Source of the DNA: Rachycentron canadum
Lineage: Eukaryota > Chordata > Actinopteri > Carangiformes > Rachycentridae
Direction: 5' to 3'
Assembly: GCA_038496675.1 (NCBI GenBank)
Contig: CM076667.1
Coordinates: 18,870,590-18,934,589 of the forward strand
Length of the DNA: 64,000 nucleotides
Position numbers and translations under genes: made by a program. Shown piece by piece: positions 34,080 to 46,345 of this stretch. The stretch's first letter is position 1, and every line of letters starts with the position of its first letter. The notes under the pieces are model-generated. The model did not search any database. It was not told the origin of the DNA and was given only the letters and a program-made list of their open reading frames with translations.

Positions 34080-34330
34080 CACAATTTACAGGCTGTTACC
34101 CCCAGCAGGCCCTTCAGACATGCCGTTGGAGGGGAGTGAAACCTAAGCGGAGAGCGTCTCCCGGGGGATGGCGGGGCGTAGGAGCCAGATTGAGGCCAGA
34201 TGTTGCAGATGCATGAACGAGCCAACAGGCCCAGGATCCATTTATAGGCTCAGCCCGCCTCACTGCATAACAATACGTTGATAATAGCATGAGCAGGGCT
34301 TTTCATTACACTGACCGATGCACTTAGTGT
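34080..34330. promoter_or_regulatory. Candidate non-coding regulatory element
   Basis: A block of markedly higher complexity and GC content than its surroundings, without simple repeats or reading frame. It contains words such as CCGGGGGATGGCGGGGCG, CCATTTATAGGCTC and TTGATAATAGCATGAGCAGG. By texture it looks like a conserved enhancer; conservation was not tested. Confidence 0.3.
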
Positions 34331-35339
34331 CAGGGGAAAACAGATCTTGCTGCTAATTCAAGTCTTTGGTCTTTTGTGCCAGTCTGGTGCTTCTCAGATC
34401 CTTTGTAAAACCTTTAGATTTGCTCTATAATGCCTGGGTGGTCATTCCAAAGATCAAGCCAAATTTTTAAAAGTTGATGTCTTTACAAGATGCAAGAGTT
34501 GGACTAGGAAGCAACAGCATATTTAGGGTGTGTTTAGAGACATGCAAATGCAAAAACATCTCCACAATGGCGTTTGTGGAGATACAGGGATCTGGATGAC
34601 GTCAATAACAACAGTGAAAATGCAGTGACCAAATTTACTGAATTTGCTGTTTCAAACATTCAGTATCAGGAAGGTCTTTTCCTGTAAAACAAAAAAAAAG
34701 CCTCTGGCAAACAGGAAGTGAGATACTTTAATTTGCAATAAATCAAAGAAGAACTGATGGAGAACAGGAACGGCCACCACAGCTGAACAGACTCTCAAAC
34801 TCGTAAACGTAAAATTCAAAAGAAGAAACAGAATAATCGCTGCCGTCCTCTGACAAAAAGAGAGAAGCTGTTTTTTCTTTCGCTTGGATAAGCAGTTTGG
34901 CTTTGGCAGACTTGGAACAAACTAATTCATATGACGTGTTATCTGAAACAAAAGTGTTTAAAGCTGTTTGAAGCGGCCACATTTGAAGTTGGGAGTGAGA
35001 AACCTGGCATCAAGAAAGAGCGGGAACGATGTGAAGACTCGTTCAAACGAGGAAACAAGTGCAAACTCCCAGACCGACTCTTCTGGAGGGCATTCATCCT
35101 GTTTTCATCCAGGACAGGTTGAGTGCAACGAAAGAAAAGAAAACTTGAGAGAGAAGTTGAACAATCATGGCCTGAGGTTGGTGTGATTGTTGAATTGTCC
35201 CATCTTGGGAAGGTAAAGATAGCGATGGACGAACTAAATGCAATAATGTTAAATACGATAAACGTACAATCGGTGTTTCTGTTGCACTGTGGTGAGTTAT
35301 GGCTGCAGATACACCAAAGGTAATGGGCTAATAATAACA

Positions 35340-36215
35340 ATCATCATCATAATGGCAATAAAGCAAAAGCAGAAAGAAATTAAGGCCAATAACAAGTGCC
35401 GTGAAGTTTGCTGCACTTATTTCCTCAGACAAGTTCTTCCAAAGCCTTAAAGTTTTGACAGTAGAGGCTCGATCAACTTTGTTTATCAATCCAGACCTTG
35501 GAACAACCAGAAGCGACACTTGAGATGATCAGAGGGGCAGTAGCAAGTCTGATGAAGTCTTTGTAAGGAATCGATCAAACTTTAAAAACACTGTGTAAAT
35601 GTATTCTAAAAGCAACAGGTATCCAGTGAAAAGATGCCAGGATTAATTATAAAATGTGGTGATGTTTGCCAGCAGAGTTTTAGACAAGTGGAGGTGGTGA
35701 GGAGAGCTTTTTTCTTTCTCCGGTACCAGAGAGAAGAGAATTACAGGAGTCAAATTGACTGGTTATGAAAGCATGAATAACAATTTCCAGATTTTTAGCA
35801 GAAAGAAAATCCTTGAAATGTTTCTGAGATGATTGAAAACAGGATAGAATCCCTGAGTTTACATGTTTATCTAAAGAGAGATTATGATCAAAGATGACAC
35901 AAAGATTTCTGCAATGCTGAGGTTTGGAATCAGTTTATGGACCAAGACTGTTTTTAATTTGGTTGTTTGCACTTTCTTGACCTGTCCTTGAGATTTCAGG
36001 CTTATCAGCGTTTAGAGATTTTGTGGCTATCACGTTGATAGTGTGGAAGGCCGAAGGCTCTGTGAGGTGTTTTGAGGGTCATAGTTAAGATAAATCTGAA
36101 TGTCATCTGCATAAAACAGAAACCGATATTATGTCTGCCTGGTGCAAGAATGTAAATGGAGAAGAGGATCGGACCAAGCATCGTGCCTTGGGGAACCCCA
36201 CTGACTTATCATAGA
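35340..36215 (-). repeat. Antisense LINE-derived block, copy C (old)
   Basis: Phrases in order match a diverged copy of the same broad class of teleost antisense repeat: TTATTTCCTCAGACAAGTTC, CAACCAGAAGCGACACTTGA, TATCCAGTGAAAAGATGCCA, AATGTCATCTGCATAAAACA and CCTTGGGGAACCCCACTGAC. Many substitutions and indels. Confidence 0.6.
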
Positions 36216-36370
36216 CTGTTTATGAAAGTGGACGTGGACTCTGAGTCTGAAAATTGAAGTCACTGCTGAAGAGCTTTAAACCTGCATCCTAACTAATGAC
36301 CATAAATGGGCAACTCCAGTCAAATTATATTGAAGTCTATGGGAAAATGTCCCTACTTCTCCTTTGATGG
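36216..36370 (-). repeat. Dispersed repeat (CCATAGACTTCAAT type), partial inverted copy
   Basis: TATTGAAGTCTATGGGAAAA followed by TGTCCCTACTTCTCC is the reverse complement of the corresponding phrase at about 32955-32993. Confidence 0.65.
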
Positions 36371-37640
36371 TTGGAACAGTGACACTAATAAGTCCTCGGT
36401 CCTCAGGACAGTCCAACTGGACATCTAGAATAGATCTATGGCCACATTCAGCTGACAAGAATAAGTCAACCATGATGAGAAGAGCAGAGTTAATGAATTA
36501 GATTGTGCTGGATCTGTCTTTGACTAATCCAGAGAATTAAATGATAAAATCCATCATTTTTATTCAAAAATAATATAATATATTCTAATTATATATCATA
36601 TTATTGTGTCTGTCAAAATAATGTAACATAATGATTTACAACATTTCCTACACTGGCCTGATGTTGACTGAGGACTGAATTGACTGGTACCACATCTCCG
36701 TGCCATAAACCACTTCGCCTTTATTTTAACTTCCAAGGAATAAAGGCCGGGACAGAAAGTTCTTGCTCAGATCAGTTTTTGACTGTTTTCTTACCAGTGA
36801 CTGCAGTAAAATTGCATTTTTCCTCCCTTACTCACCCTAAATTTCCTTCCAATGTGCTTTATCTCTCAACAGGGCGGCAAGAATTTGGATTGATACAGAA
36901 CATCATAGCTTTGTCATGAAGCTTTATAAGCAGAAATTGAAATGATCAGCTGTTGTCCAACAGTTTTCTCCTTTCTCCACTTGACTCCTCCAGTCATTAA
37001 TATAAACCTGGAGACGAGTATATTTCCTGGTTAAACTCCTTTTTGAAATCCATCCATACACATCTCACCTCGGGGTCAAACATGATGGATTCACGATATA
37101 TGATGAGATGAAAGGTTTAGAGATCTGGAGACAAAACAGATAAAACAGTGGAGAAAAAGACCAGAAACATCAGTTCAACTTTTTTTTTTTACTTAAACAA
37201 CCTGACATCTTGGCTACATGTGGTCTGAATCAATACAGTGGCGGATAAGACAAGATAGGCCGAGGCCTTTGAAGAGAGATTTTCCCCTTGAAAGACCCTT
37301 ATGTTATGTAACCTAAATCACTGTGATGATATTTGACAATACAACATCTATAAATTTATCCCATGAAGACTGAACAGAAGTGATTTTAAGTGGCTTTAAA
37401 CTCTATAAAATCACAATAAAAGTCATCTATGTGTCAAAATTCAGCTGTGGTGCATGTTTGAAAAGCTTCATCTCTGATCAGACCCTGATGCAAAAGGTGT
37501 TTTTCTCACAGTAAAGCTCAGAGGAAAGATCTACACTCACGATATGAGCGCTCACAATAAACTATAGAAGGCTATCTGTGTTTTTTCAGCGCAAATATGA
37601 AACAATAAAGTCTCCAGGAGAAATTCAAAGAGGGAAAAGG
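36371..37640. other. Intergenic DNA up to the tnfsf10 promoter
   Basis: AT-rich, no gene recognised. A poly(T) run lies near 37175. Confidence 0.5.
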
Positions 37641-37649
37641 CTCTTGTTC

Positions 37650-37812
37650 TTCAGGTCGGCCCCGCCTCCTCCTCCTCCTCCTCCTCCTCCTGTGCGCAGG
37701 GGACGGGGAGGGTAGAAACTGAGGAGTCAACTCTCTGCCATTGTTCTTGTTCTGGAAGTCTGGGAAGGCGACGGGACGGCGCTGGTCGGGTACCGGACGG
37801 CGGTCTGTCGTT
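37650..37812 (+). promoter_or_regulatory. tnfsf10 promoter / 5' UTR region
   Basis: GGCCCCGCCTCC (about 37656-37667) is an SP1-type GC box directly before a (CTC)n tract (37664-37691). There is no TATA box. I see no convincing full ISRE or GAS in the 250 bases before the ATG; TAGAAACTGAGG (about 37714) is at most a half ISRE. Confidence 0.4.
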
Positions 37813-39327
37813 ATGACGGGCTCCGGTCCGAAGCTCGGGCTCCTGCTGCTGCTGGCGGTTCTGCTCCAGACCGTGGTCGTGACCATCACCGTGCTGCACT
37901 TCACCACGGCTTTGAACTCGGTAAGGAAAAGTCCAGGGTTTCGGGTTTGACGAACCGGGGACGCGCGGAGGCTTTTACGCATCGTTAAGCGGTGCGCACC
38001 GCGAGGCAGCGCGAAGTGGGTCTGGCTGCTTTCTTCCTTCTTCCTTCTTCCTTCTTCTTTTTAATGCAGAGCCATAAGGTGCAAACCTGTTGGCCTTGAA
38101 CTCTTCTCTGTGATTGCTGCGGACCTGTGTTAAGTGTTGACAGTTTTTTGGAGAACAGTTTTGATCTGGTTTTTTTTTACGCGCATCGGTTCCGCTGCTG
38201 CTGCTGCTGCGCTCCAGAGCACGAACCAGGCCACACACTGCCCCGAGTCCTGCTCTCACGTTAAAACCAAGTTAGTTTTGCACAATGCAACTTCATCCAC
38301 GCACCTTATTTTTTCCTCTTAATCCGTAAAGACAAACAGAAAAGACAAGGAAGTAAAGAGCTCTGGCAGCAGCAGCAGCAGTGGAGGCCAGTTTCAGCTA
38401 TTTTTATGGTTATCTGTGATTATCAGGAAGTTTTTAGAGCTGTAGGTGTGTTTGTGTGTGTGTGTGTTGAACTCACTGCGCTTGTTTTGGTGAAGTCAGA
38501 GATCTTTGGTTACCTGGATTGAGTCCAAGACAACCCTCAGTCTGTGTTTACAGGAATCAATCATTAAACCGGTGGAGATGCTGCAGCAAAACATGGAGAA
38601 ATGAAACATAAACACATATAAGGCGAAGACAAGGGGGAACAGGCCTGGAAAATAACTTGGCTCAGGTTTCTAGGGACGTTTACGACAATGATTATTAGTG
38701 TAAAAGGTGATTTATGAGCTTTTCTTCCTTAAAAAAAAAAAAAAAGACATCTTCCTGGATCAGGGGTTTTACACGACTTTACAGTGAAACTAAAGGAAAC
38801 GAAAAGGAAACGTCAGAAAGAAGAGCCTGCCTCCATCAGACGTGTTTGACAGGAAGCTTGCAGAGATGTTCTAACTGACTAATGACTAATTGTTCGATGC
38901 TCTTTGTGACAGATGAAGGAGACGTTTGCCAGGAGCAGCGTTTCATGCCTGACGGGCGCCGACCTGCAGAGCATCACGGCCGTACGGGGGGATCCATGCT
39001 GGCAGGTCACTCAGCAGCTTCACCTGCTCATTGAGAAGGTAACGTCAAACAGCAGCAGTCCACCCCCCCCCCCCAAAAAAACAAAACAAAACCAAAGATA
39101 ACCTCTAAACCACAAACCTCAGCTTTAAAGCCTCAAATCTGAACTTCGTCCTTGATTGTGATTCTCACTTTCGAGCCTGATTTGAGCTGAAAACGACCTG
39201 AACGTGTCAGTTTCTGTGACTCAGTGATTATCTGTCCAGCTGCTGAGATTTCTTTTTCTCTCCCAGTCTGGACTGGATCAAAAACTCCCCACCCACTGGA
39301 GTTTGGAAACATTACTAACCCCCCCCC

Positions 39328-39366
<39 letters not shown>

Positions 39367-41069
39367 CAGCTGCAGAGGCTGAAGAAGCAAACGATGAAGC
39401 AGCTTTATTGGTTGATTATTTTATATAATGTATAATTGTTATCTATATCTATCTGTATAGTGTCTCTTGTGTAATCACACTTTTTTCCCTCCAAGATCAC
39501 AGTCAGGTCATGTCATGTTTGAGTTTAAAGCTGAGGAGAGTTTGTTGTTTAACTGACAGAAAATTAACAAGCAACAATTTTGATAATTGATCAGAAGCAG
39601 AAAAAAGAATAAAGAAGAAATTTTCTCTGTCTTGTCTTTGTTTTATGTGAAAAACCACTGAATATCTATGATGTAAATGTTGATGATTAATATTTTACAG
39701 ACAAATTGATGAACTTGTACTTATATAAAGTGAATGAGTCCCAAAACCTGGAGATTAGTTAGCATGTTAGCACATCTGGTTCCCTGGTCTCTGGTTGTTT
39801 TGAATGTGTTTTTGATCACATGGCTAAAATAAGCTCAAAGCATTTTCATGATTTATTCTACAACATAAAATGTGTCAGTAAAAACCTCAGTCCTCTTTTC
39901 TTTAAGCTTTTACGTGGCTTAGAAAAGGCTAGTTGTTAGCGAGTGGCTAAGTGAGACCGCAGATGTTGCCGGGGACGTTAAACGCTGTTGAAGACGAAAA
40001 CTAGATCAATGTAAGGTGAAGTTCAGCTCTTGTTTCTGCTTCGAACGTGAAGATGATCCTGCAGAATAAATGAGACAGACAGTTAAAAAATCCCATTGGC
40101 TTTTTATCGAGGGAACCGGGGGGATGCTAACGTCCGGGTTAGCTTAAAAACACACCGCAGGTTTAGCTCTGCTCTCTCAATAACAGTTTTAAACACAGAT
40201 AGATATTGTCTTTTTTATTCCACATGTTCTTCTTCTTTGTCAAAACCAACATTACCCACAATGCAAGAGAGATTTGGTTGTATTATTATGCTATTAGCGA
40301 TTAATGATGCCTGTAGCTTGCAGCAGGGATGAGTGGGGGGGGGTCCAACACCAGATGATTTTTCCTGTTAGAGACATACAGGGATCAAAACTGCTTAAGG
40401 TTTGCTTCTGGTTTTGTTTTCTATTTTTCTTGTTTGTCAACAAAAGCCACTAAAGACCAAAGCTAAGACTGGATGTATGCGCTAACAAGCCTCATACGTC
40501 TTATTCCCCTGAGCCACAGAGCTCCAGTGTTTCTGAAAACTATTAAAAACACATCACTGAGTCACACTGTAGCACCGGGTGACATCTTCTTTCATCACCA
40601 CGAACACACACACACTGTGGTTTATTTTGACTTTGTCCCACACACACCATAAATACTCATTAGGGCACCAAATGTGGATTAATCCGCTGCTGAAAGTAGT
40701 CCCCAGCAACTGCACTATTTCCAGCTGGCCCGGTTATAAACTCTTAACTAAAATATGAAGTATCACCAGCCTTAGACTTTAATGTCCCTGTAATGTTAAA
40801 CACATGTTCTGACCTTAAACTGAATACCAAAGTAAGTGAGAGCACAACAGAGTGACTTATGAGGACACTAGGTCCTTGTGAGGACGGTAAATAGATGACA
40901 AAGTCATTATTATCATTATTCTCATTATTATTAGAGACTTCCTGAAATGAAAAATGCTGAAAACGATCCAAATCACTGTCTGCAGATGCACAATGAGCTC
41001 CTTCATAGCTGGATGTGATCCTGTGTGGTTTAATCAGCACAGGAATGCATTCACCTGCGCACACGCACG

Positions 41070-41104
<35 letters not shown>

Positions 41105-41134
41105 ACGCACACACACACGCACACACACACACAC

Positions 41135-41170
<36 letters not shown>

Positions 41171-44100
41171 TTTTTCTGCCTTTTCTTGCTATTTATACAT
41201 AATGTTTGTTTTTGTTCCTCCTCCTCCTTTGACTTTGCTGCTCTCTTAAATAACACAAGTCGGGTATTTTCTGACTTAAATTTAGTCCAGAACATAAACA
41301 TAATGCTGGGACATTTTGAGCCAGAGCACGAGTTTCAGTTTGTGCTTCTAAAGACTGAATCTACATTTAAGCATCATTTCAAATCAAGTGACGACATTTT
41401 ATTACCTTGTTTACAGCCACGTTTTGAACTCTGAATATCTGTTAAAAAAAGAGTAGATTGTTTTGTTTTTTCTTTATGTCCATAAATGTAATGTAATTTT
41501 ATACAAACTAGAGCTGCACAATAAATCAAAATAAAAACTAAAATGTTTTTATTTAATGTAATTTAATGTAAAAACAATCATTCAAACTGAAATCTGCCAA
41601 AATTTCAAATTCAAACCATATTTTAATAGTTGAGCATTAACAGTATATTTATTTAACTATAGTAGTTTTATTAGTATTTTTTATTTTACTTTATTTAAAT
41701 AAAATAATTTTTTTTTTAATATTAAAAAATGCCTTTAAGGTGGTTAAATGGATGGCAATGTCAGGCCACCAAACTGTAGTGTATTGGATGGATTGCCATG
41801 AAATGTTGTACAGATATGCATGGTCCCCAGAGGATATACCACCAGCAATCCCAAAATGTTCACCTTCTTTGTTAAATATCTCATCTTACACTCGATGAAC
41901 CTGGCACCAAATTTTGTCCAGATTGCCCGTGGAAACATCGTAGTCACAACTCTCACTGCAGTGAGTGTAAAAAGAAGTGAGATTGTATTGAAGTCTATGG
42001 GAAAATGTTTTCCTAATGAGTTTATGGTCTCAGTCTCCAGTTTCAAGTCTTTCCTCTTCTGTACCGAACAATCAGGATAGAGTACAGAGCGGGTCAGATC
42101 CACCCCTCACTCCTCCTCAGCTCCACCTTCTCCTCCAAATATGTTTTTAAAAAAAAACAAGATGGCCGACAGACAAATTAAGAACAAGGCTTCAAATCTG
42201 CAGCTCACAAACCGATGGGGTGTCGTCACCGTGGGTTGACAATTGGGCAAAGAAAGAAAAACCAGTCAAATTCAACTTTGCCATCAATGAATAAAACCCT
42301 CCAATCAGTGCCTTTGGACTTAGACACCAAGAGAAGTGATATTTTAACAAAAAGATAACGACTTTAGACAAAGAGGAGGCTACTGCAAAAAAAAAGGAAG
42401 AGTAAAAAAAAAAAACTAAACTGTTTCCATGAGTCAAATGACACAGTGAGAAAATGTCTTTAGTAGTTAAATATGTGCAGACACATGGGAAATTGGTACA
42501 AAAACAGTGAGAAATGTTGATCTGTAAGTGAATTGCATCAAAGCCTCTGAGAAAAACTGTAATTGAAATGTCTTGAAAGCTGTTTGATGCTAGTATTGTC
42601 TGGTGAGGACAGGGCGAGTTGTGAAGTAAAGTTTAGCTTTGAGCCAGATCAAAGATCTAAATTAGAGCCGCGGAGACGTACAGAGATTTAATTATTACAA
42701 GAAAAAAACAAAAACAAATCCAAATTTAGTTATTTTGTATTTTCATCGTGTTTTTCTTTAACTGAACGTTGTCTAGGATTGTTTGAGCTCGTGTGTATGT
42801 GTTGAACTTCTTTGTCCCATATGTCTGCAACATTTTGATGTTTTACTTTTTTTTTTTTTTTTTGTTCCCCCCAAAACAAAGTCTTGCTTCATCTAAAAAC
42901 CATGTCAAACTTCAGAGACAATCTGAGAGTCATTAAACTGCCCATAAATTCTTGTTCGCACTGACTGAATTCATAAATGGGCTGTTTTCTTTCACCGTCC
43001 TCTCATTTATTGCTGAAAATTGGGAACCATTACATTATTAGTTCCTTCTCGTTATTGATACTTAAAAATGCGTCATTATCGCTGATGTTTTTCCCAGTTT
43101 AGACTAAACCCACACATACGTCCAGGATCCAGATTTACAGAGAAAAATCGCTGTCGTCGGTTTGGCAGCGGTTGCATCTTATGGAGCCAATTAATTGGGT
43201 AGAGGAATGTAAAATACGAGGAAGGGGCAGAGGGGTCGATTACCAGGGACGGATCTGTTACGCGACGTGAACACGAAGGCTCCTTTTTATTCACCGGAGC
43301 AAACTTCCTGATCCTCATGTCAGCAGAACTGCAGGGCCAAAGTCAAACAATGGCTCCATGGCAGAGACGTGGTTTGAGCTGAAGGCTCTCGTGGCGAATG
43401 TTAAATATGTTGTGTGAAAGTATATTAATGTTCTAATTCACTGCTCAATGGACGCTTTAAGAACAGATTTATCTAGTTTGTTAATTGAAAATGTTCATGA
43501 GAAACTGATTTTAAGCTTTTATTTTGGAGACACGGGGCTAAAAAGTGCATTAATGCAATCTGTAATATATTTTCCTTTGCAGTCTTTGTCTCAACGTTAC
43601 CAGAGGCAGATTTCCTCGGCAGTAAGAGGTGAGACACCCCATCTATAACATACAAACACATCACCATCCAGTTAAAATACAGTTTTGAGTCTATTTCCTT
43701 TAAAAAAAAAAAAAAGTCAAATATTGTCTCTGTTTTCGCTTCTCATTTCGTTAACGGGCTTTTTTTTTTGTTTGTTTGTTTGTTTGTTAATTTCCATATT
43801 AGATGAAGTATCTCGGGTGTTGCCCTCACTTGTGATGGAGGACAGGGCTTCACCTCGCCCCAAAGTCGCAGCCCACGTCACCGGCAGCTTTGTTCCCAAA
43901 CTGGAACGAGAGGGAGGAGGTGAGTCCGGAGAAAATCTAGCAAACCTCCTCCAGGCTGTGGTTTGGTTTGAAAGTAAATTATGACTTTTATTGTTTGGTT
44001 TAAGGGAGTCATCAACAAACTGACACACAAATTGACCACAATTACTTTTGAATTGAATCAGCCTGCGCAGAACTGGCTTATGTGAGAACAGGGTTTCTGA

Positions 44101-46345
44101 TTTATTCAATAAACCATAAAACCATAAAAATTACGGAGTGAAAAATTTGCCTTAGCTTGTCAATTAAATTAAGTAAAATTAGTAAGTAATGTAAAAATTA
44201 GGAAAAGCTCTAAAGTAAAAAACATTTTAGAAATGATAAAAAAATTAAAATTTAAAACTGAAATATATTAATTTTTTTTTTGCTTCTGTCAAAATGACTG
44301 ACACTAATGTTTTTAATTTCTTACTATTTAATAAGTATCAAGTGTTAAACCTTTTTTGATTCTCTGGCCACATCATCAGTGACATTTTTTTATTTTTTTA
44401 GTTTCTTTTCATCTATTTCTTCTATCTCATGATGTTTTACATAAAATTTACAAATTTGACCAAAATAAAAACATACATACATTTTAATTTTCCTAATTTA
44501 AACAGATTTTCCTGTCTTGTCTTGGTAGAAATGGGCTTCCATAGAAACCCCCTCCCCCCTTCTGTGTTTTGAACTGATTTTATTCTGGATCTGTTTTGAT
44601 TGTTTCTATGCAGCGCCTGTTTTGACGGGGCGTCGAGTTCAGGGTCAGAAGATCTCGTGGTGGGAGGGTCAGAAAGGGCTGGCCTTCCTCCAGGATGTCC
44701 AGCTGGTGGACGGGGAGCTGGTGGTGCCGCAGCCCGGCCTCTACTACGTCTACGCCCAGACCTACTTCAGACACACCCACTCCCTGGAGGAGGAGGGCGA
44801 GGACGGCGAGGAGGTGGAGGACAGAGGGAGGCCTCTGCTGCAGTACGTCTATAAAAAGGTGAGGATCTGAACCTGAGTTATATCAACGAGGTTATGTCTT
44901 TTGACCTCCAGGCACGAGGAGACGTCTGCAGAGTTATTTTTAGTGAAAACCCCAGACTGATGAGTCACAGCGGGACAGTGTCTGCAGGTGGTGTGAAGAC
45001 AAACTAAAAATCAGATGACTAATGTCAGTCCAGACATGAGCATGTGTCACAATCCCTCTGCTTTGCCCCAGAAAATTGGATATTCCATGTATCATGCGCC
45101 ACAAATACAAACGTAAATATTAATGAATGAATAATTAATGGATCAAATAAATTAAGAAAAATAAATACAAACATTGATTGAACTGTCATCTCGTATTTGT
45201 TGTTTGAGGTCAAGCGGAAGTGAAAATTGTCGGTTTTGTCGGTTAATTAAAAATTAATATTAAAGAATTTAAAAAGGTACAATTAGTAATTTTTGACCAT
45301 TTCAATTACTCACGTTTACAACTTTTTAACAGCACCAGTTAATGACATTATTAAATTAAATTTGAGTTATTAGTTTGCTTGTGTAATGAAGATTCAGATG
45401 TCTTTTGAAGGTTTTCTTTAAATATGGATCACAGATGGTGCCTCGAAGGAAATATTAAGACATGAAGACCAAATGTTTAAAAATATCTTTTAATAAAGAC
45501 AACGTCTGGATGTGTAACGTTGTCCAGATTGGGTTGTGATATCCCAGTGTTTATTTGAAAAGTTGTACTTATTAACTTGTCACATATTACAATGCCAGTC
45601 AACAATCCAAGTGAGAAACTGTCAGCCACTGAAAATATGTTTGAGGTAATTTAGACATTGAGCTGTTATGACATAATCTGTCCACTAGGGAACACTGATG
45701 AGTCGGTTTTTTTAAAACTAACTTTTAAAACCTGTCAAAGTTCAAATCCATATAAAATAAATCAGTTTTGTGTTGTTAGATTATTTCTTCTTATTATTAT
45801 TATTCATAATTATTATTATTTGAAATTTTATAGAGACATATTTGTCATTTTATACAGATATTTGTGATATTGTAGAAATGTATTTATTTTGTAGATATTT
45901 TATAGATAAATATGTCTCAACGAACTGATACATACCATTTTATAGAGATATATTTGTCATTATATAGAGATAAATTTATCTGAGTTTTTTTCTGGTGCGA
46001 GTCTAAATATTCTTTAAGTTGAACCCTTTATCATCTGTGGACCACATGATGTTGTCAACACAACACGTCAACACCTCGTTCTACCCGCCACAAACCTCCC
46101 TCCCTCCCACTCACCTCTTCTTCTTCTCCTGCCAGGTGAGCTCCTACCCAGTTCCCATCCTGCTGATGAAGACGAGTCGGACTTCCTGCTGGTCGCGGGG
46201 CTCCCAGTTCTCCCTGCACTCCGCCCACCAGGGGGGGCTGTTCCCGCTCAGCGCCGGCGACCGCCTGTTTGTCACTGTGACGAACGCCTCTGCTGTGGAC
46301 ATGGACGAGAAGAGCAGCTTCTTCGGTGCTTTTCTCATCAGCTAG
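37813..46345 (+). CDS. tnfsf10: TNF superfamily member 10 (TRAIL)
   Basis: Type II membrane ligand that triggers apoptosis or NF-kB through death receptors. Exons 37813-37920, 38913-39038, 43583-43628, 43803-43919, 44614-44858, 46136-46345 join in phase to 283 aa (human 281). Residues 1-8 are cytosolic and 9-31 the membrane anchor (LLLLLAVLLQTVVVTITVL); the stalk contains the TRAIL-like DPCWQVTQQLHLLIEK. The TNF-homology domain starts at RPKVAAHVTG (residue 112 on), with SWWEGQKGLAFL, NGEL-type DGELVVPQPGLYYVYAQTYF, PVPILLMKTSRTSCWS and SSFFGAFLIS. C232 corresponds to human Cys230, the residue that binds zinc at the trimer axis, which is diagnostic for TRAIL. Oddity: an acidic insert EEEGEDGEEVEDRGR in the loop before LLQYVY. 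The last exon begins with GTGAGC directly after its CAG acceptor. nceh1 next door matches the mammalian order. Confidence 0.95.
41062..41167 (+). repeat. Compound (CA)n microsatellite
   Basis: About 105 bases of CACACA interrupted by several GCA units. Long enough to be highly variable. Confidence 0.9.
41735..41984 (+). repeat. Dispersed repeat (GGATGGATTGCCATGAAATG type)
   Basis: TTGGATGGATTGCCATGAAA, GGTCCCCAGAGGATATACCA and ATGAACCTGGCACCAAATTT are phrases of a repeat common in teleost genomes. It abuts the inverted copy at 41985. Confidence 0.55.
41985..42175 (-). repeat. Dispersed repeat (CCATAGACTTCAAT type), inverted copy
   Basis: Reverse-complement counterpart of 32745-33000: TTGAAGTCTATGGGAAAATG, CCTAATGAGTTTATGGTCTC, GTACAGAGCGGGTCAG, CTCAGCTCCACCTTCTCCTC and AAGATGGCCGAC occur in mirrored order. 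Confidence 0.75.
44859..46135 (+). other. tnfsf10 intron 5
   Basis: AT-rich, no exon seen. ATTTTATAGAGATATATTTG-type words recur at about 45828-45985. The acceptor CTTCTTCTCCTGCCAG is strong. Confidence 0.5.

Larger units (their letters stand above)
39039..43582 (+). other. tnfsf10 intron 2: repeats and candidate regulatory blocks
   Basis: A 4.5-kb intron. Contents: C-run plus (CA)n at 39320-39364, compound CA/CGCA tract (41062-41167), dispersed repeats (41735-42175), poly(T) at 42846-42864. Two more complex blocks, 40570-40740 (with GGATTAATCCGC) and 42950-43320 (with GCGTCATTATCG and CCAATTAATTGG), look like candidate enhancers. Confidence 0.5.

Noticed and set aside
37741..37812. Longer tnfsf10 N terminus
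   Set aside because: The upstream open stretch has no ATG; the first ATG at 37813 gives a normal short cytosolic tail before the membrane segment.
40744..41301. 185-aa frame with long Cys/Val run
   Set aside because: Created by the CA/GT microsatellite.
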